40,946 bases of DNA from an uncultured Pseudomonadota bacterium (GCA_902793695.1 CADBEI010000023.1:1-40946), one strand, 5' to 3'. Positions 7,853-16,565 are shown, counted from the first letter of the stretch. Numbers and translations: made by a program. The notes: generated by a model from the letters alone, not told the origin.

Positions 7853-9526
7853 TTAATCCTCATAATTTTCCGTTACTGTTTCTTCCGCAACAAACTCCGT
7901 TGGCTCTTCATCTTCAGCTTCCGCAACTTGTTTGCGAATAATTGTTTCTATTTTAGCACCTGAAAACTCGTCAAGTATAGCTTTTACCAAAGGATATTCA
8001 GAGATATTTTTCTTATCGCGATTTAATTCCTTTGCTTCCAAAAAAGCCAATGTCTCGCCGAGCGGCTCATAATCTATATCTATTTTCCACGGCGTACCGG
8101 TTTCTTTTTCCAAAAACGTACGGAAGTTGAACACCAAATCCTTGTCGGCTTTTTCCGAAACAGCAATATGGATATGCCCGTGTGCGAATGATTTAAATGA
8201 TACATCATTCTTTATTGCGTACATCAACATTGGAACTTTTTTGGCCGTCATCAGTTGCAACAAATCGGCCGTATTTTCCAGTACGATAACACTTTTATCC
8301 GCATCGTCCGCGACGGATTCGCCGCTTATTATCCCGCCGATAGCATTATTTTTCAGTTTTGATTTTTTTTTTAATTCCTCAAGCAAGGCTGCCGGAGTAG
8401 GAAGCGAAGCCGAGTAGGCAATCCTTATCAATATCATTTCCAACGCATCAATTTGTACTGCGGCATATTGCAACTCGCTTAACCCTTTAATCAACATCTG
8501 CCACACTTTAGATAGTATCGCAATCGGCGCGTTACTCAATTTTTTACACATTTCGCGATCGGTTTCGCTCAAAGAGGTATCATTAATAAATTCCGGCAGA
8601 ACTTTAACTTTGGCTGTTAAGTGCGTAATCTCTATTAAATCTTGCAACACCAACATCGGCGTAGCACCATTGGTATATAAAGTTTGCAATGTTTGCAAAA
8701 CGCCTGCCACATCACCGGCAAGTAATTTTTCATAAAGTACGCCGCTTTGCTGTCTGTCGGCCAAACCCAACATATTCTTTACGGTTTCGGCTTGTACCTT
8801 GCCATCGCCCAGCACAATCGCCTGATCGAGCATTGAAAGCCCGTCACGCGCCGAACCGTCTGCCGCGCGCGCTACCGCGTGCAAAGCCTCTTCTTCAAAC
8901 TCGATTTTTTCTGCGGTCAAAACCTTGCGGAACAGCGTAACCAATGTTTCTATATTTAACCGTTGCAAATCAAAACGTTGACAGCGCGACAAAATAGTGA
9001 CCGGAACTTTGCGAATTTCCGTAGTGGCGAAAATAAATTTAACGTGTGCCGGCGGTTCTTCCAACGTTTTCAGCAGCGCATTAAACGCACTTTTGGAAAG
9101 CATATGAACTTCATCGATGATGTAAACCTTATAACGAGCGCTGACCGGTTTATAGCGAATACCGTCCAAAATTTCGCGCATATCATCAACACCGGTTTTG
9201 GAGGCCGCATCAAACTCAATCACGTCAATATGTCTGTCGGCGGCAATAGCTTTGCAGTTTTCGCACTCACCGCACGGATGAATGGTCGGTCCGCCTTGCC
9301 CGTCCGGTCCGATACAATTTATTGCTCGCGCAATCAAGCGCGCGGTCGTAGTTTTGCCGACACCGCGAATACCGGTTAAAATATAGGCATGATGCAAATG
9401 ATTATTTTTAATGGCGTTGGTTAAAGTCTGCACCAAAGCATCTTGCCCGAGCAAATCCTCAAATTTTTGCGGACGATATTTGCGGGCCAAGGCCACATAC
9501 TGATTATTTTCGTTTAACTCTGCCAT
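7853..9526 (-). CDS. dnaX: DNA polymerase III gamma/tau clamp-loader subunit
   Basis: A 557-residue clamp-loader ATPase. The N-terminus has 'ALARKYRPQKFEDLLGQ', Walker A 'GIRGVGKTTTAR' (about 52-63), a zinc site with four Cys ('CIGP', 'PCGECENC'), Walker B 'VYIIDEVHMLS', and the sensor 'FATTEIRKVPVTILSRCQRF', followed by domain III and a tau-like C-terminus. It loads the sliding clamp and couples polymerase to helicase. A run of ten A's at codons about 385-388 looks like a slippage site that would yield a short gamma form (see separate entry). Upstream on the same strand is the SRP RNA; ybaB and recR follow. Confidence 0.97.
   Translation of the reverse strand: MAELNENNQYVALARKYRPQKFEDLLGQDALVQTLTNAIKNNHLHHAYILTGIRGVGKTTTARLIARAINCIGPDGQGGPTIHPCGECENCKAIAADRHIDVIEFDAASKTGVDDMREILDGIRYKPVSARYKVYIIDEVHMLSKSAFNALLKTLEEPPAHVKFIFATTEIRKVPVTILSRCQRFDLQRLNIETLVTLFRKVLTAEKIEFEEEALHAVARAADGSARDGLSMLDQAIVLGDGKVQAETVKNMLGLADRQQSGVLYEKLLAGDVAGVLQTLQTLYTNGATPMLVLQDLIEITHLTAKVKVLPEFINDTSLSETDREMCKKLSNAPIAILSKVWQMLIKGLSELQYAAVQIDALEMILIRIAYSASLPTPAALLEELKKKSKLKNNAIGGIISGESVADDADKSVIVLENTADLLQLMTAKKVPMLMYAIKNDVSFKSFAHGHIHIAVSEKADKDLVFNFRTFLEKETGTPWKIDIDYEPLGETLAFLEAKELNRDKKNISEYPLVKAILDEFSGAKIETIIRKQVAEAEDEEPTEFVAEETVTENYED
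8346..8372 (-). promoter_or_regulatory. Probable programmed slippage site in dnaX (A10 and -1-frame stop)
   Basis: On the coding strand, ten consecutive A's (8372 down to 8363) encode the 'LKKK' after residue 384. If polymerase or ribosome slips so that one extra base is read, the new frame gives Ile-Lys-Thr-Glu-Lys and then a TAA at 8348-8346. The product would be a protein of about 393 residues carrying the ATPase and domain III but not the tau tail, matching gamma made by slippage in Thermus and E. coli. No strong downstream stem is obvious; a small TCCG/CGGA stem lies a few dozen bases on. Confidence 0.6.
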
Positions 9527-9544
9527 TTTTCTTTCTTTGATTGA

Positions 9545-9636
9545 AGGCGAAGGGACTCAGACCTCACACTCATCGTTACGGCTGCTTCCTTCCGAACCTG
9601 ACCGAGTTGGCGAAAGCGTAACCCCGAGCCCTTCAT
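9545..9636 (-). ncRNA. ffs: Small signal recognition particle RNA (4.5S type)
   Basis: The minus strand carries the apical SRP signature GGTCAGGTTCGGAAGGAAGC followed by AGCCG, flanked by pairing ends (GAAGGGCTC with GAGTCCCTTC). It is about 90 nt, the size of bacterial 4.5S RNA, which binds Ffh and delivers membrane proteins to the translocon. Its position directly upstream of dnaX-ybaB-recR on the same strand is a common bacterial arrangement. The exact ends are uncertain by a few bases. Confidence 0.95.
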
Positions 9637-9648
9637 AAAACTCCTTTA

Positions 9649-9677
9649 TATAATGCTTTAAACCGACGTTTTTGCAA
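9649..9677 (-). promoter_or_regulatory. Promoter of the SRP RNA
   Basis: On the minus strand, TTGCAA (9677-9672), 17 bases and ATTATA (9654-9649) end about 7 nt before the expected RNA 5' end. Confidence 0.6.
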
Positions 9678-9715
9678 GCAAAAAAATCCACTTATCAGCC
9701 GAACCAAAGCATATT

Positions 9716-10978
9716 TTATAAACCAGCCGGTGCACTGCCGACAATTCGCGGCATCATCACGTAGGCACTGCTGTCATTATATTCATACGCCGTCGGATAG
9801 CCGTAAAATTGTTGCGGTGCGTATTCCGCCACATATTTACCGCCGGCCGAAACTTTTACCACATCCAAACCGTGTTCGTTCAAACCGTTGGCAAAAATTC
9901 TGAAGGCGCCGCTCATACCGTTATATCCCTCCGGACGCTCGATTTGCTCATATAAATTACCGCCCTGACGCGCCAGCATTGAGGCCAATGCCACGGCATC
10001 ATAAGCAAAAATGCTTAAACCGCTCGGACGCTCACCGAATAAATCATTGTATTTTTGTGCAAATTTTGCCTGATTTTTCAACGACATTACCGGATATGCC
10101 GCACCGTAAAGCTCCGTTTCTTTATTCAGCGAACTGCTGTCCCAAACCGAAGTTCCCATAAACAACACTTCCGGCGCCGAAACATCATAATAACTGAACA
10201 TTGAAGAAATTGCCTTCAATCTGTTACCGGTTTCCGGAATCAACAGAGCATCAAAATCAACTCCGCCGCTTTTCATTTGCGTGACCAGTCCCGTAAATTC
10301 CATACTGTTCGGATTATAAAACCCTACTTTTACCACGTTAACCCCGTGTTTCTGCGCCGCTTTAATCAACGAACGATACATATTGGCGCCGTTCTGATTA
10401 TTCGGCAACACCGCCGCAATTTTTGACCTGCCGTTATCCGCGGCATATTTAACAATGCGGCTGACTTGGTCATCTTGCAACAAGCCGATGGAATAAACAC
10501 CTTCCTGCAACACACTCGGCGAAGTGGAAAAACTTATAACCGGCACATCTTTGGATTTGGCTTCGGCGCTTATCGCCGCTACTTCATCACTTCTTAACGG
10601 GCCCAAAATCAGCTCGCTGTCGGCATTAAGCGCATTTTCAAGCGCAATACGCGCGCCGCTGCCGGTACCTTTGGTGTCATAAAATTGCACCACCAAATTA
10701 TTGTTATTAATATCGCCGATAGCCATCATTGCCGCATTTTTAAGGCTTTTTCCCATAGCCTCATCGGCTCCGCTCAAAGGTAGAAGCATAGCCACGCGAA
10801 AACTGCCTTCGTGCCCCAGATCAACTTGCGAATAATCGGTTGTCTCGACAATATCCATCGATTTTTGATCCGGCAAATAGCGATGTGTCGGCCGATAAAA
10901 CGGCGTACGTTGCCACAACGAACAACTGCATACCAAAAAAGCCGCAAAAAACAGACTAACTTTTTTAAACACTTGCAT
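9716..10978 (-). CDS. LpoA-like penicillin-binding-protein activator lipoprotein
   Basis: A 420-residue lipoprotein: a basic start, a hydrophobic stretch and a lipobox V-C-S-C with the acylated Cys at 19. The rest is a periplasmic-binding (Leu/Ile/Val-type, Peripla_BP_6) fold, from 'GSFRVAMLLPLSGADEAMGK' to 'GLNEHGLDVVKV'. This matches the penicillin-binding-protein activator family (LpoA C-terminal domain), which in E. coli stimulates PBP1A from the outer membrane. The divergent rsmI followed by yraN is the same neighbourhood as E. coli lpoA. The N-terminal TPR domain of E. coli LpoA is absent, as in alphaproteobacterial members. Partner and exact role are inferred. Confidence 0.82.
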   Translation of the reverse strand: MQVFKKVSLFFAAFLVCSCSLWQRTPFYRPTHRYLPDQKSMDIVETTDYSQVDLGHEGSFRVAMLLPLSGADEAMGKSLKNAAMMAIGDINNNNLVVQFYDTKGTGSGARIALENALNADSELILGPLRSDEVAAISAEAKSKDVPVISFSTSPSVLQEGVYSIGLLQDDQVSRIVKYAADNGRSKIAAVLPNNQNGANMYRSLIKAAQKHGVNVVKVGFYNPNSMEFTGLVTQMKSGGVDFDALLIPETGNRLKAISSMFSYYDVSAPEVLFMGTSVWDSSSLNKETELYGAAYPVMSLKNQAKFAQKYNDLFGERPSGLSIFAYDAVALASMLARQGGNLYEQIERPEGYNGMSGAFRIFANGLNEHGLDVVKVSAGGKYVAEYAPQQFYGYPTAYEYNDSSAYVMMPRIVGSAPAGL

Positions 10979-11052
10979 TTTTCCTCAAAATATCAAACAA
11001 TACATATCTAATAATTCCAAATAATCTTTTTGTAAAGTCAAAGTTTAATAAA

Positions 11053-11886
11053 ATGTTAAGAAACGGATTATACATCATCGCCACCCCCATCGGCAACCTT
11101 AAGGATATTTCGCCGCGCGCCGCGGAAATCCTGAATGAAGCCGAGATAATCGCTTGTGAAGACACGCGGGTTTCCAAAAAACTTTTTTCGCTTTTGGGGC
11201 TTCCACTGAATAAAAAATTTATTAAATATGAGGACCACACGGAGGAAAAACAAGCACAAAACCTGATTGATTTAATCAACGAAGGTGCTTCGGTTGCCCT
11301 GATTTCCGATGCCGGTTCGCCGCTGATTTCCGACCCCGGATATAAGCTGGTACGCAAGTGCCGCGAACAAGATATTTATGTTACGGCCATACCGGGAGCT
11401 TGTGCCGTAATCACGGCTTTGCAGCTTTCCGGATTGCCTACCAATCGCTTTATGTTTGCCGGTTTTATTCCCAACAAAGATAAAGCCCGCGCCGATTTAT
11501 TCAACGAGCTCAAAAGTATTAACACTACTCTGGTATTTTATGAAACCGCGCCCCGCCTGTTGAAAACTTTGGAGCAAGTCGCGCTTATTTTTACCGGACG
11601 CGAAATTTCGATAGCGCGCGAACTGACCAAAATGTATGAAGAAGTTGTCGGCGGAGATATCAGACAAGTCATTGAATATTTTACCGCCAATGAGCCGCGC
11701 GGCGAATTTGTGTTGATGGTGGCACCGCCTGTTGCCACGGAAAATTCCGCGATTGATATTCGTCCCATTTTACAAAAACGCTTGGCCGAAACCTCACTTA
11801 AAACAGCGGTTAAGGAAGTTTGCGCTCAATACGGACTCAACAAAAACGAAGTTTACGCGTTGGCATTGGAGCTGAAGGATGAATAA
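11053..11886 (+). CDS. rsmI: 16S rRNA (cytidine1402-2'-O)-methyltransferase
   Basis: A 277-residue RsmI, a tetrapyrrole-methylase-fold enzyme that uses SAM to 2'-O-methylate C1402 in the ribosomal decoding centre. Motifs are 'GLYIIATPIGNLKDISPRA' at the N-terminus, 'ACEDTRVSKKL', 'ALISDAGSPLISDPGYKLV' and 'PGACAVITALQLSGLPT', with the usual 'RELTKMYEEVVGG' later. The length is normal. It is divergent from the LpoA-like gene and its end overlaps yraN by 8 bp, so rsmI-yraN is an operon. Confidence 0.96.
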   Translation: MLRNGLYIIATPIGNLKDISPRAAEILNEAEIIACEDTRVSKKLFSLLGLPLNKKFIKYEDHTEEKQAQNLIDLINEGASVALISDAGSPLISDPGYKLVRKCREQDIYVTAIPGACAVITALQLSGLPTNRFMFAGFIPNKDKARADLFNELKSINTTLVFYETAPRLLKTLEQVALIFTGREISIARELTKMYEEVVGGDIRQVIEYFTANEPRGEFVLMVAPPVATENSAIDIRPILQKRLAETSLKTAVKEVCAQYGLNKNEVYALALELKDE

Positions 11887-12235
11887 TTACGCCCGCGGAA
11901 AATATGCCGAATTTCTGGCGCGTTGCTATATGCGTTTGCACGGATTCGGCATAGTGGCAAAAAATTATGTTTCCGGCCGCGGCACCACCGCCGGCGAAAT
12001 AGATTTTATCGCCAAACGCAGCAATTTGTTGGTTTTTGTTGAAGTAAAACAGCGCTCAAGCTTGGACAACGCCGCCTATGCCATCAGCCTTAATCAGCAA
12101 CAACGTCTGATTCGCGGCGCCAAAAATTTTCTCAAAAATCATCCGCAATACAATGGTTGTGATTTACGATTCGATGCAGTATTAATCGAGCTTCCGTTCT
12201 CGATTCGCCATATTGAAAACGCTTGGAGCGAATAA
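11879..12235 (+). CDS. yraN: YraN/UPF0102 nuclease-fold protein
   Basis: A 118-residue UPF0102 protein with the PD-(D/E)xK endonuclease-like core: 'GRGTTAGEIDFIAKRSNLLVFVEVKQR' carries the Glu, Asp and E-x-K residues expected of the fold. Its biochemical activity is not established for the family. It overlaps rsmI by 8 bp, the usual position. Confidence 0.93.
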   Translation: MNNYARGKYAEFLARCYMRLHGFGIVAKNYVSGRGTTAGEIDFIAKRSNLLVFVEVKQRSSLDNAAYAISLNQQQRLIRGAKNFLKNHPQYNGCDLRFDAVLIELPFSIRHIENAWSE

Positions 12236-12324
12236 ATCGTTATAAAACACACATTTTTGCTTGCAATCCGCATATCGGCGTGGTATTTATAATCACGTGG
12301 ATTTATTTTTTTGGGAGCAGAAAA

Positions 12325-12666
12325 ATGATTGAAATGCCGCAAAATCTGGTTGAAATGGCGCTCAAAACCATGGGCGACCGTTGGAAGGTTATGATTATAC
12401 AAGAACTGATGGACGGCACCAAACGCTTTGGCGAAATCAAAAAAGAGCTTGGCGATATTACGCAAAAAGTTCTTACTGCTAACCTGCGCGCACTGGAAGA
12501 AAAGGGAATCCTGATTCGGACGGTGTATGCGCAAATTCCGCCGCGCGTTGAATATACGCTGACCAACTTGGGCTATAATTTAAAGCCGGTTCTCGATTCG
12601 ATGCGTCAATGGGCTGAAGAATACTATAATCAAAACGTTAAAAACCTGATGCCGAATCTGGCTTAA
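12325..12666 (+). CDS. HxlR-family transcriptional regulator
   Basis: A 114-residue winged-helix protein of the HxlR family: 'MGDRWKVMIIQELMDGTKRF', 'ITQKVLTANLRALEEKGI' (recognition helix) and 'PPRVEYTLTNLGYNLKPVLD' (wing and dimer helix). Redox-sensing members have a Cys near the N-terminus; this one has none, so a different signal is likely. ATG 12325 is chosen because GGGAG lies 8 nt upstream; a longer frame from 12223 would overlap yraN. The target genes are unknown. A strong terminator follows. Confidence 0.88.
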   Translation: MIEMPQNLVEMALKTMGDRWKVMIIQELMDGTKRFGEIKKELGDITQKVLTANLRALEEKGILIRTVYAQIPPRVEYTLTNLGYNLKPVLDSMRQWAEEYYNQNVKNLMPNLA

Positions 12667-12693
12667 AAAAATTCGGCAGAATTTAAAATAGCG

Positions 12694-12724
12694 AATCCCG
12701 CGCCTTGTTCAAAAGCGCGGGATT
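12694..12724. terminator. Terminator hairpin between convergent genes
   Basis: A 10-bp perfect stem AATCCCGCGC/GCGCGGGATT with an 11-nt loop lies between the HxlR gene (+) and the secreted-protein gene (-). Each side has only a short T-rich tract, so termination efficiency is uncertain. Confidence 0.7.
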
Positions 12725-12766
12725 TACTTTGAAACCTCAGACACCGCTGTGCCTTTGGTATTTCTC

Positions 12767-13324
12767 TTAGAGATTTTTGTTCACCCCTATTATTTTATTC
12801 TCCCCATCAAGGAGAAGAATCGGGGCGGCCGGTGCAGCCGATGCAACCGGAGCGCTGACTATAGGGTTCTCACGGCTGACGGTGCGTGGCTTGCAGACGA
12901 TTTTCTTCGTCTGGCCGTCGATCACCGCATACAGGACGTGCTGCCCTGTCTGAACCGTACCCCCATCCTGATTGGATGTGGTGTAGTTCAGGCCGGAGCC
13001 GAGCTTAATCAGCCACTTTCCGTTGGCTGTAGGCTCGACACCGAGTACCTCACTTATCACGTACTGACACGCGGTCTTGCGTGCCAACGTTATGGTGTTC
13101 ACCTGGTCGTCGACGAGGACGACGAGGTAAAACGAGGTCGGCGCTGCAGACACCTCCTTAAAGTCAAACTTGTTGACCTTGAGGCTCTGGGCGCCTGCCG
13201 ACACCACGAACTCAGTGCCGCTCGGCATAGCCTTGACACCGCTAATCTCTAAAAAATACAATTTTTGAGCCGAAAGGCTCAATACTGCGCAGATGAGTGC
13301 GCAGAAAAACAACAGTCTCTTCAT
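12767..13324 (-). CDS. Secreted protein of unknown function, Bacteroidetes-like
   Basis: A 185-residue protein with a clear signal peptide ('MKRLLFFCALICAVLSLSAQ', cleavage probably after Ala at 19). The Ser-Ala-Gln ending is typical of Bacteroidetes secreted proteins. The mature part is a mixed beta-rich domain with no motif I recognise and an Ala/Pro linker near 150-160. Its DNA is richer in GC than the neighbours (runs such as GACGACGAGGACGACGAG), and no Shine-Dalgarno precedes the start, unlike most genes here. I infer lateral transfer from a Bacteroidetes-type donor. ATG 13324 is preferred over an upstream in-frame TTG-type start at 13345 because it begins the signal peptide. A leftward promoter lies about 280 bp upstream. 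Confidence 0.7.
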   Translation of the reverse strand: MKRLLFFCALICAVLSLSAQKLYFLEISGVKAMPSGTEFVVSAGAQSLKVNKFDFKEVSAAPTSFYLVVLVDDQVNTITLARKTACQYVISEVLGVEPTANGKWLIKLGSGLNYTTSNQDGGTVQTGQHVLYAVIDGQTKKIVCKPRTVSRENPIVSAPVASAAPAAPILLLDGENKIIGVNKNL

Positions 13325-13662
13325 ATCAACAATTTTGCGTAGCACTTAACACTATTCCTTATCACACACCATCACAGCGCATCTTTCGACTTATATACCG
13401 AGCTACTACACCTTTGGACATATCGTCTTAGGCCGATCGGATACAGTTCGTGATTACGTTATTTATGTGTGTAACAGACTAATCGTGTCAGTTTGCCACA
13501 AGTTCAACATATTTTTTGAAAAATATGCGGAGGTATGAAGAATTTCTGTTTTCATTGACAATAATTCCTATAATAACCTCCACAATATGTATTTTTGTAA
13601 AAGCATTGTAGCACAAACTTTTGCGGTTTGCAACATCTTTTTTGTCAACGATGAAAAAATCT
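13325..13662 (-). other. Gene-free interval with a leftward promoter
   Basis: No convincing gene lies in this 338-bp interval. On the minus strand TTGCAA (13633-13628), 17 bases and TACAAT (13610-13605) form a good promoter pointing towards the secreted-protein gene, leaving a leader of about 270 nt. A 20-bp near-palindrome rich in A/T (about 13526-13546 region, CATATTTTT/AAAAATATG) and a GGAGG motif lie in the leader. Whether the leader is regulatory or encodes a small RNA cannot be told. Confidence 0.45.
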
Positions 13663-15795
13663 TTAATATTCGTAACCTTTGCCGCCGCGTTTGCTGAATT
13701 TGCGCTTGCGATTAAACTTTCCTTTCGGCTCACGTGCCTTCATTTCCTTATATTCTTCATAACTCATTTCTTCGGTTTTACCGCGAAAATCTTTATTTTG
13801 TTTGCGGAAACGAATCACTGCGTTAGACATGGAACCGCCCTCATCCTCTATCAGTTTTTCGGCGTTTTCAATCATTCTGTCGGTCATATAATCCTTATCC
13901 AACCGATTGCCTTTGGCCGATTGCACATTGATAACCGTGAACAAATGCTCTTTTTGCATCAGATTATGGTCACACAAGTCAAACACAAACAAATTATTGG
14001 AGCCCGAACCGGCAATACTCATCGCCTGCACACAAAGCCACTCTTGCTGTTCAAACGGAATCCCTTTTTCTTTATACATTCCGTCAGGTGTAAATACCAA
14101 AACATCGGAATTGAAGCATAACATCGGTTTGCCTTTATAATTACGCAAAACCTTTGCCGTTGCCGCCAATTGTTCCGGATCACCGTGCACCGCAACATTA
14201 TAAAGTTGCGTGGTTCCGTCCTCGATTTCGTGGTGATTCTTACAATATTTTACCGTTGTTTCATGATATTTTTGCGTTTCCTGCAATGTGGCGTGCCCGG
14301 TGCGCTGATATTTTTCATCAATCGAATCGCCGTTAACAATCACGGTTGATCCCAAACTTTGCAATCTGGCAACCACCGCTCGATGTTGCGGTCCGTTAAT
14401 TGATTCAATCGGACGTTGCCGCAAGAAAAACAGAGTTTTATCATCGGCCGTAAACAGCGGATGCCCGCTCATTCCTTTGCCCTTAATTCTGCCTTTCTCA
14501 TCCGTCGTTACCTTATCCTGTTCGCTAATCATCACCAGCGTAGACTTGCGGCCGTCTTTATTTTCGGCAAACGCTCCGCTGATAATCATATAGCGTTGTT
14601 CCCGCGGATACTTGCTTAAATATTTTTCAATATCGGTATGTTCCAAGTCGTGCGCATTATATATAACCTTTTCCAAGTCAACGACTTCTCCCGACGGAAG
14701 CCGCATCAATTCGGTTATGGCATCGGCTTCACGCATAACATCTTCCGTCAGCAATTTTTCATTGGAGATAACCGTGCGGACTTTATTGTCGTTTTCGGCA
14801 TCGATTTCATTGTGATAATTAAGTATTTCCTGTTTAATCTGCGCCACGCGGTCTTTTATCCACTTATCTTTATTGCGGGTAACTTCCAACAAATCTTTCA
14901 CCGCCTGACGCAAACCGCGACTGCCGATTAAAACCGTGCGACCGTTTTCGGCAGCGACTTTGATATCAATCGCCAAATTTTCCACACTACGGGCAATAAC
15001 CGGCGAAAAAATCTGCATATCCGGATATTTTTGCACCTCGCGCAAAGTATTTTCGTATGCCTTATCAAAATCCGGAATTTGTCTTTCACCTTGTTCATCA
15101 AGCATTTCGGTGGCAGAAGAAGTAGAATCCTGCATAATTGCATTTACAAACTTATCTTTCATAAATTCTTTATGGTCTTCTTCATTATATCCGGCACCGA
15201 ACGGCACTTTATCCAAGTGATAGTCGCCGGACATCATCGCACCCAATATATCAACTTCTTTGTATTCTCCGCTTTTGCTTTTGGTTGCAATATGAAAAGC
15301 CAACGGACCGGCGGTAGAGTGCGAAACATTCATCGGCGAAACTCGCATATTATCACCGATTTCCACACTTTCGCCCTGATGAATAATTTCAATTTTCGGC
15401 ATAAATTCTTCCGGCACGCTGTTATTCTTCATCTGGTCACGAATAAGACGAGCCGTATACTCGCTGGTATAAATGGTCGGAAGCTTAAATTTGGCTGCTG
15501 CCAAATATATCAAAGCACCGATGTGGTCTTCGTGGCAGTGTGTAATAAATATGGCATCAATCGGCTTATCTGCCTGACTGTACGGATTTTCAAAATACGG
15601 ACGCATATCCGGAATTGCCGAATTATAGCTTATCCAATCCGGCGGAAACATCGCACCGTCATCAATCAAAATGCGCGCGGTCTGCTTGCCCGGCTCGCTA
15701 TGTTCAACCATAATCGCACTGGCACCGATTCGGTACGGGTTATTACCGCCCAAAAACTGAACTTTTGTGCAGATATCTTGTTTATTGTGCGCCAT
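13663..15795 (-). CDS. rnj: RNase J-like metallo-beta-lactamase/beta-CASP ribonuclease
   Basis: A 710-residue protein of the RNase J family: an N-terminal metallo-beta-lactamase fold with H-x-H-x-D-H ('THCHEDHIGA', His86 to His91), a metal-site 'VSHSTAG' and 'SGDYHLD', then a beta-CASP region ('VIARSVENLAIDIKVAAENG') and 'VHGDPEQLAATAKVL' near the C-terminus. RNase J processes RNA 5' ends and has 5'-3' exonuclease and endonuclease activities in mRNA decay and rRNA maturation. It is longer than the usual 550-560 residues, with an extra helical insertion (about 280-350) and a highly basic tail ('GKFNRKRKFSKRGGKG') that may bind RNA. ATG 15795 is preceded by GGGAG; a start at 15846 is less likely. 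Confidence 0.88.
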   Translation of the reverse strand: MAHNKQDICTKVQFLGGNNPYRIGASAIMVEHSEPGKQTARILIDDGAMFPPDWISYNSAIPDMRPYFENPYSQADKPIDAIFITHCHEDHIGALIYLAAAKFKLPTIYTSEYTARLIRDQMKNNSVPEEFMPKIEIIHQGESVEIGDNMRVSPMNVSHSTAGPLAFHIATKSKSGEYKEVDILGAMMSGDYHLDKVPFGAGYNEEDHKEFMKDKFVNAIMQDSTSSATEMLDEQGERQIPDFDKAYENTLREVQKYPDMQIFSPVIARSVENLAIDIKVAAENGRTVLIGSRGLRQAVKDLLEVTRNKDKWIKDRVAQIKQEILNYHNEIDAENDNKVRTVISNEKLLTEDVMREADAITELMRLPSGEVVDLEKVIYNAHDLEHTDIEKYLSKYPREQRYMIISGAFAENKDGRKSTLVMISEQDKVTTDEKGRIKGKGMSGHPLFTADDKTLFFLRQRPIESINGPQHRAVVARLQSLGSTVIVNGDSIDEKYQRTGHATLQETQKYHETTVKYCKNHHEIEDGTTQLYNVAVHGDPEQLAATAKVLRNYKGKPMLCFNSDVLVFTPDGMYKEKGIPFEQQEWLCVQAMSIAGSGSNNLFVFDLCDHNLMQKEHLFTVINVQSAKGNRLDKDYMTDRMIENAEKLIEDEGGSMSNAVIRFRKQNKDFRGKTEEMSYEEYKEMKAREPKGKFNRKRKFSKRGGKGYEY

Positions 15796-15872
15796 ATTTT
15801 TTCTCCCGAATTGAAATTTGCTCTTATCATACACTATTTTTGACAAAAATCAACCGTTTTTTAATGAATATT

Positions 15873-15914
15873 CCAAAAAAATACCGCCGAGGTTCTAACC
15901 CCGACGGTATTTTT
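15873..15914 (-). terminator. Intrinsic terminator after the 15918 gene
   Basis: The stem AATACCGTCGGGG/CCTCGGCGGTATT (one mismatched pair) with a 6-nt loop is followed on the minus strand by seven T's. It directly follows the stop at 15918 and is also T-tailed on the other strand. Confidence 0.8.
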
Positions 15915-15917
15915 AAA

Positions 15918-16565
15918 TCACTTTTCGGAAATCATCTGTATACATTTTTCGAATGCCTCCGGCTTCGGCATCGCAAACTTGTTATCGATTGAACAAAAGT
16001 AATCGTACTTTGTGCTTGCGTGTAACACCGGTCTGACCTTTCCGATTTTGTCCTTATACGGCGGCAGATAGCGTTGGCCGTCAAACTTGGTAACCAGAGG
16101 AATGTCAGAGCCCTTCTGATTAATCCAATAGCGGCTGCAGCCGAAGTCTTTCACATTGACACCTTGATAAGTCAGCAAGGTAAAAGTATCGTCCACTGCC
16201 GCGTGGTTTCGTCTGAACAGCGCAAAGTTGCTGTAAATTGGCAACTCCAATCTGCGTTTCTCACTACCGGCCTTGCCGAACAGATATTCGGTTTGTTCCT
16301 GCAAATGGTCGGCAATGTCTCTGTCGGTATAAACACGCACCTCCTCATAAGAGAGGCTGAAGTACACGCTTAAAACCTCGACTCCCCAAATTTTATCGGC
16401 AAATTCGGGAATCAGAAACGGCATTACCACCATAGAAACGCTGTTTTTGTGGCGATAGACCAGACGGCACGGCGGTTCAAGCGGAATCCAGCCCATCTTG
16501 CGACGTTCCAGATAAAACTTGTAACCTTCGTTCAACATAGGCAACTGCTCGACTTTGACCTGCAT
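15918..16565 (-). CDS. Hypothetical protein, no recognised family
   Basis: A 215-residue soluble protein without signal peptide or membrane segment. Aromatic residues are frequent ('GYKFYLERRKMGWIP', 'YIYSNF', 'KYDYFCSIDNKF'). I recognise no domain. I chose ATG 16565 rather than the open frame to 16700: the extra residues read like translated non-coding sequence. No Shine-Dalgarno is visible at either start, a property shared with the genes at 12767, 18498 and 37677. A strong terminator ends it. Lateral transfer is inferred from the missing ribosome-binding site and its accessory surroundings; the function is unknown. Confidence 0.6.
   Translation of the reverse strand: MQVKVEQLPMLNEGYKFYLERRKMGWIPLEPPCRLVYRHKNSVSMVVMPFLIPEFADKIWGVEVLSVYFSLSYEEVRVYTDRDIADHLQEQTEYLFGKAGSEKRRLELPIYSNFALFRRNHAAVDDTFTLLTYQGVNVKDFGCSRYWINQKGSDIPLVTKFDGQRYLPPYKDKIGKVRPVLHASTKYDYFCSIDNKFAMPKPEAFEKCIQMISEK

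Noticed and set aside
13488-13733. A minus-strand frame overlapping the RNase J 3' end
   Set aside because: It overlaps the basic RNase J tail in another frame and shows no coding character. A short GTG-started part after a GGAGG motif (near 13583) cannot be excluded.
15031-15843. A 270-residue plus-strand frame opposite the RNase J gene
   Set aside because: It lies wholly inside the strongly conserved RNase J coding region and has no recognisable protein features or ribosome-binding site.
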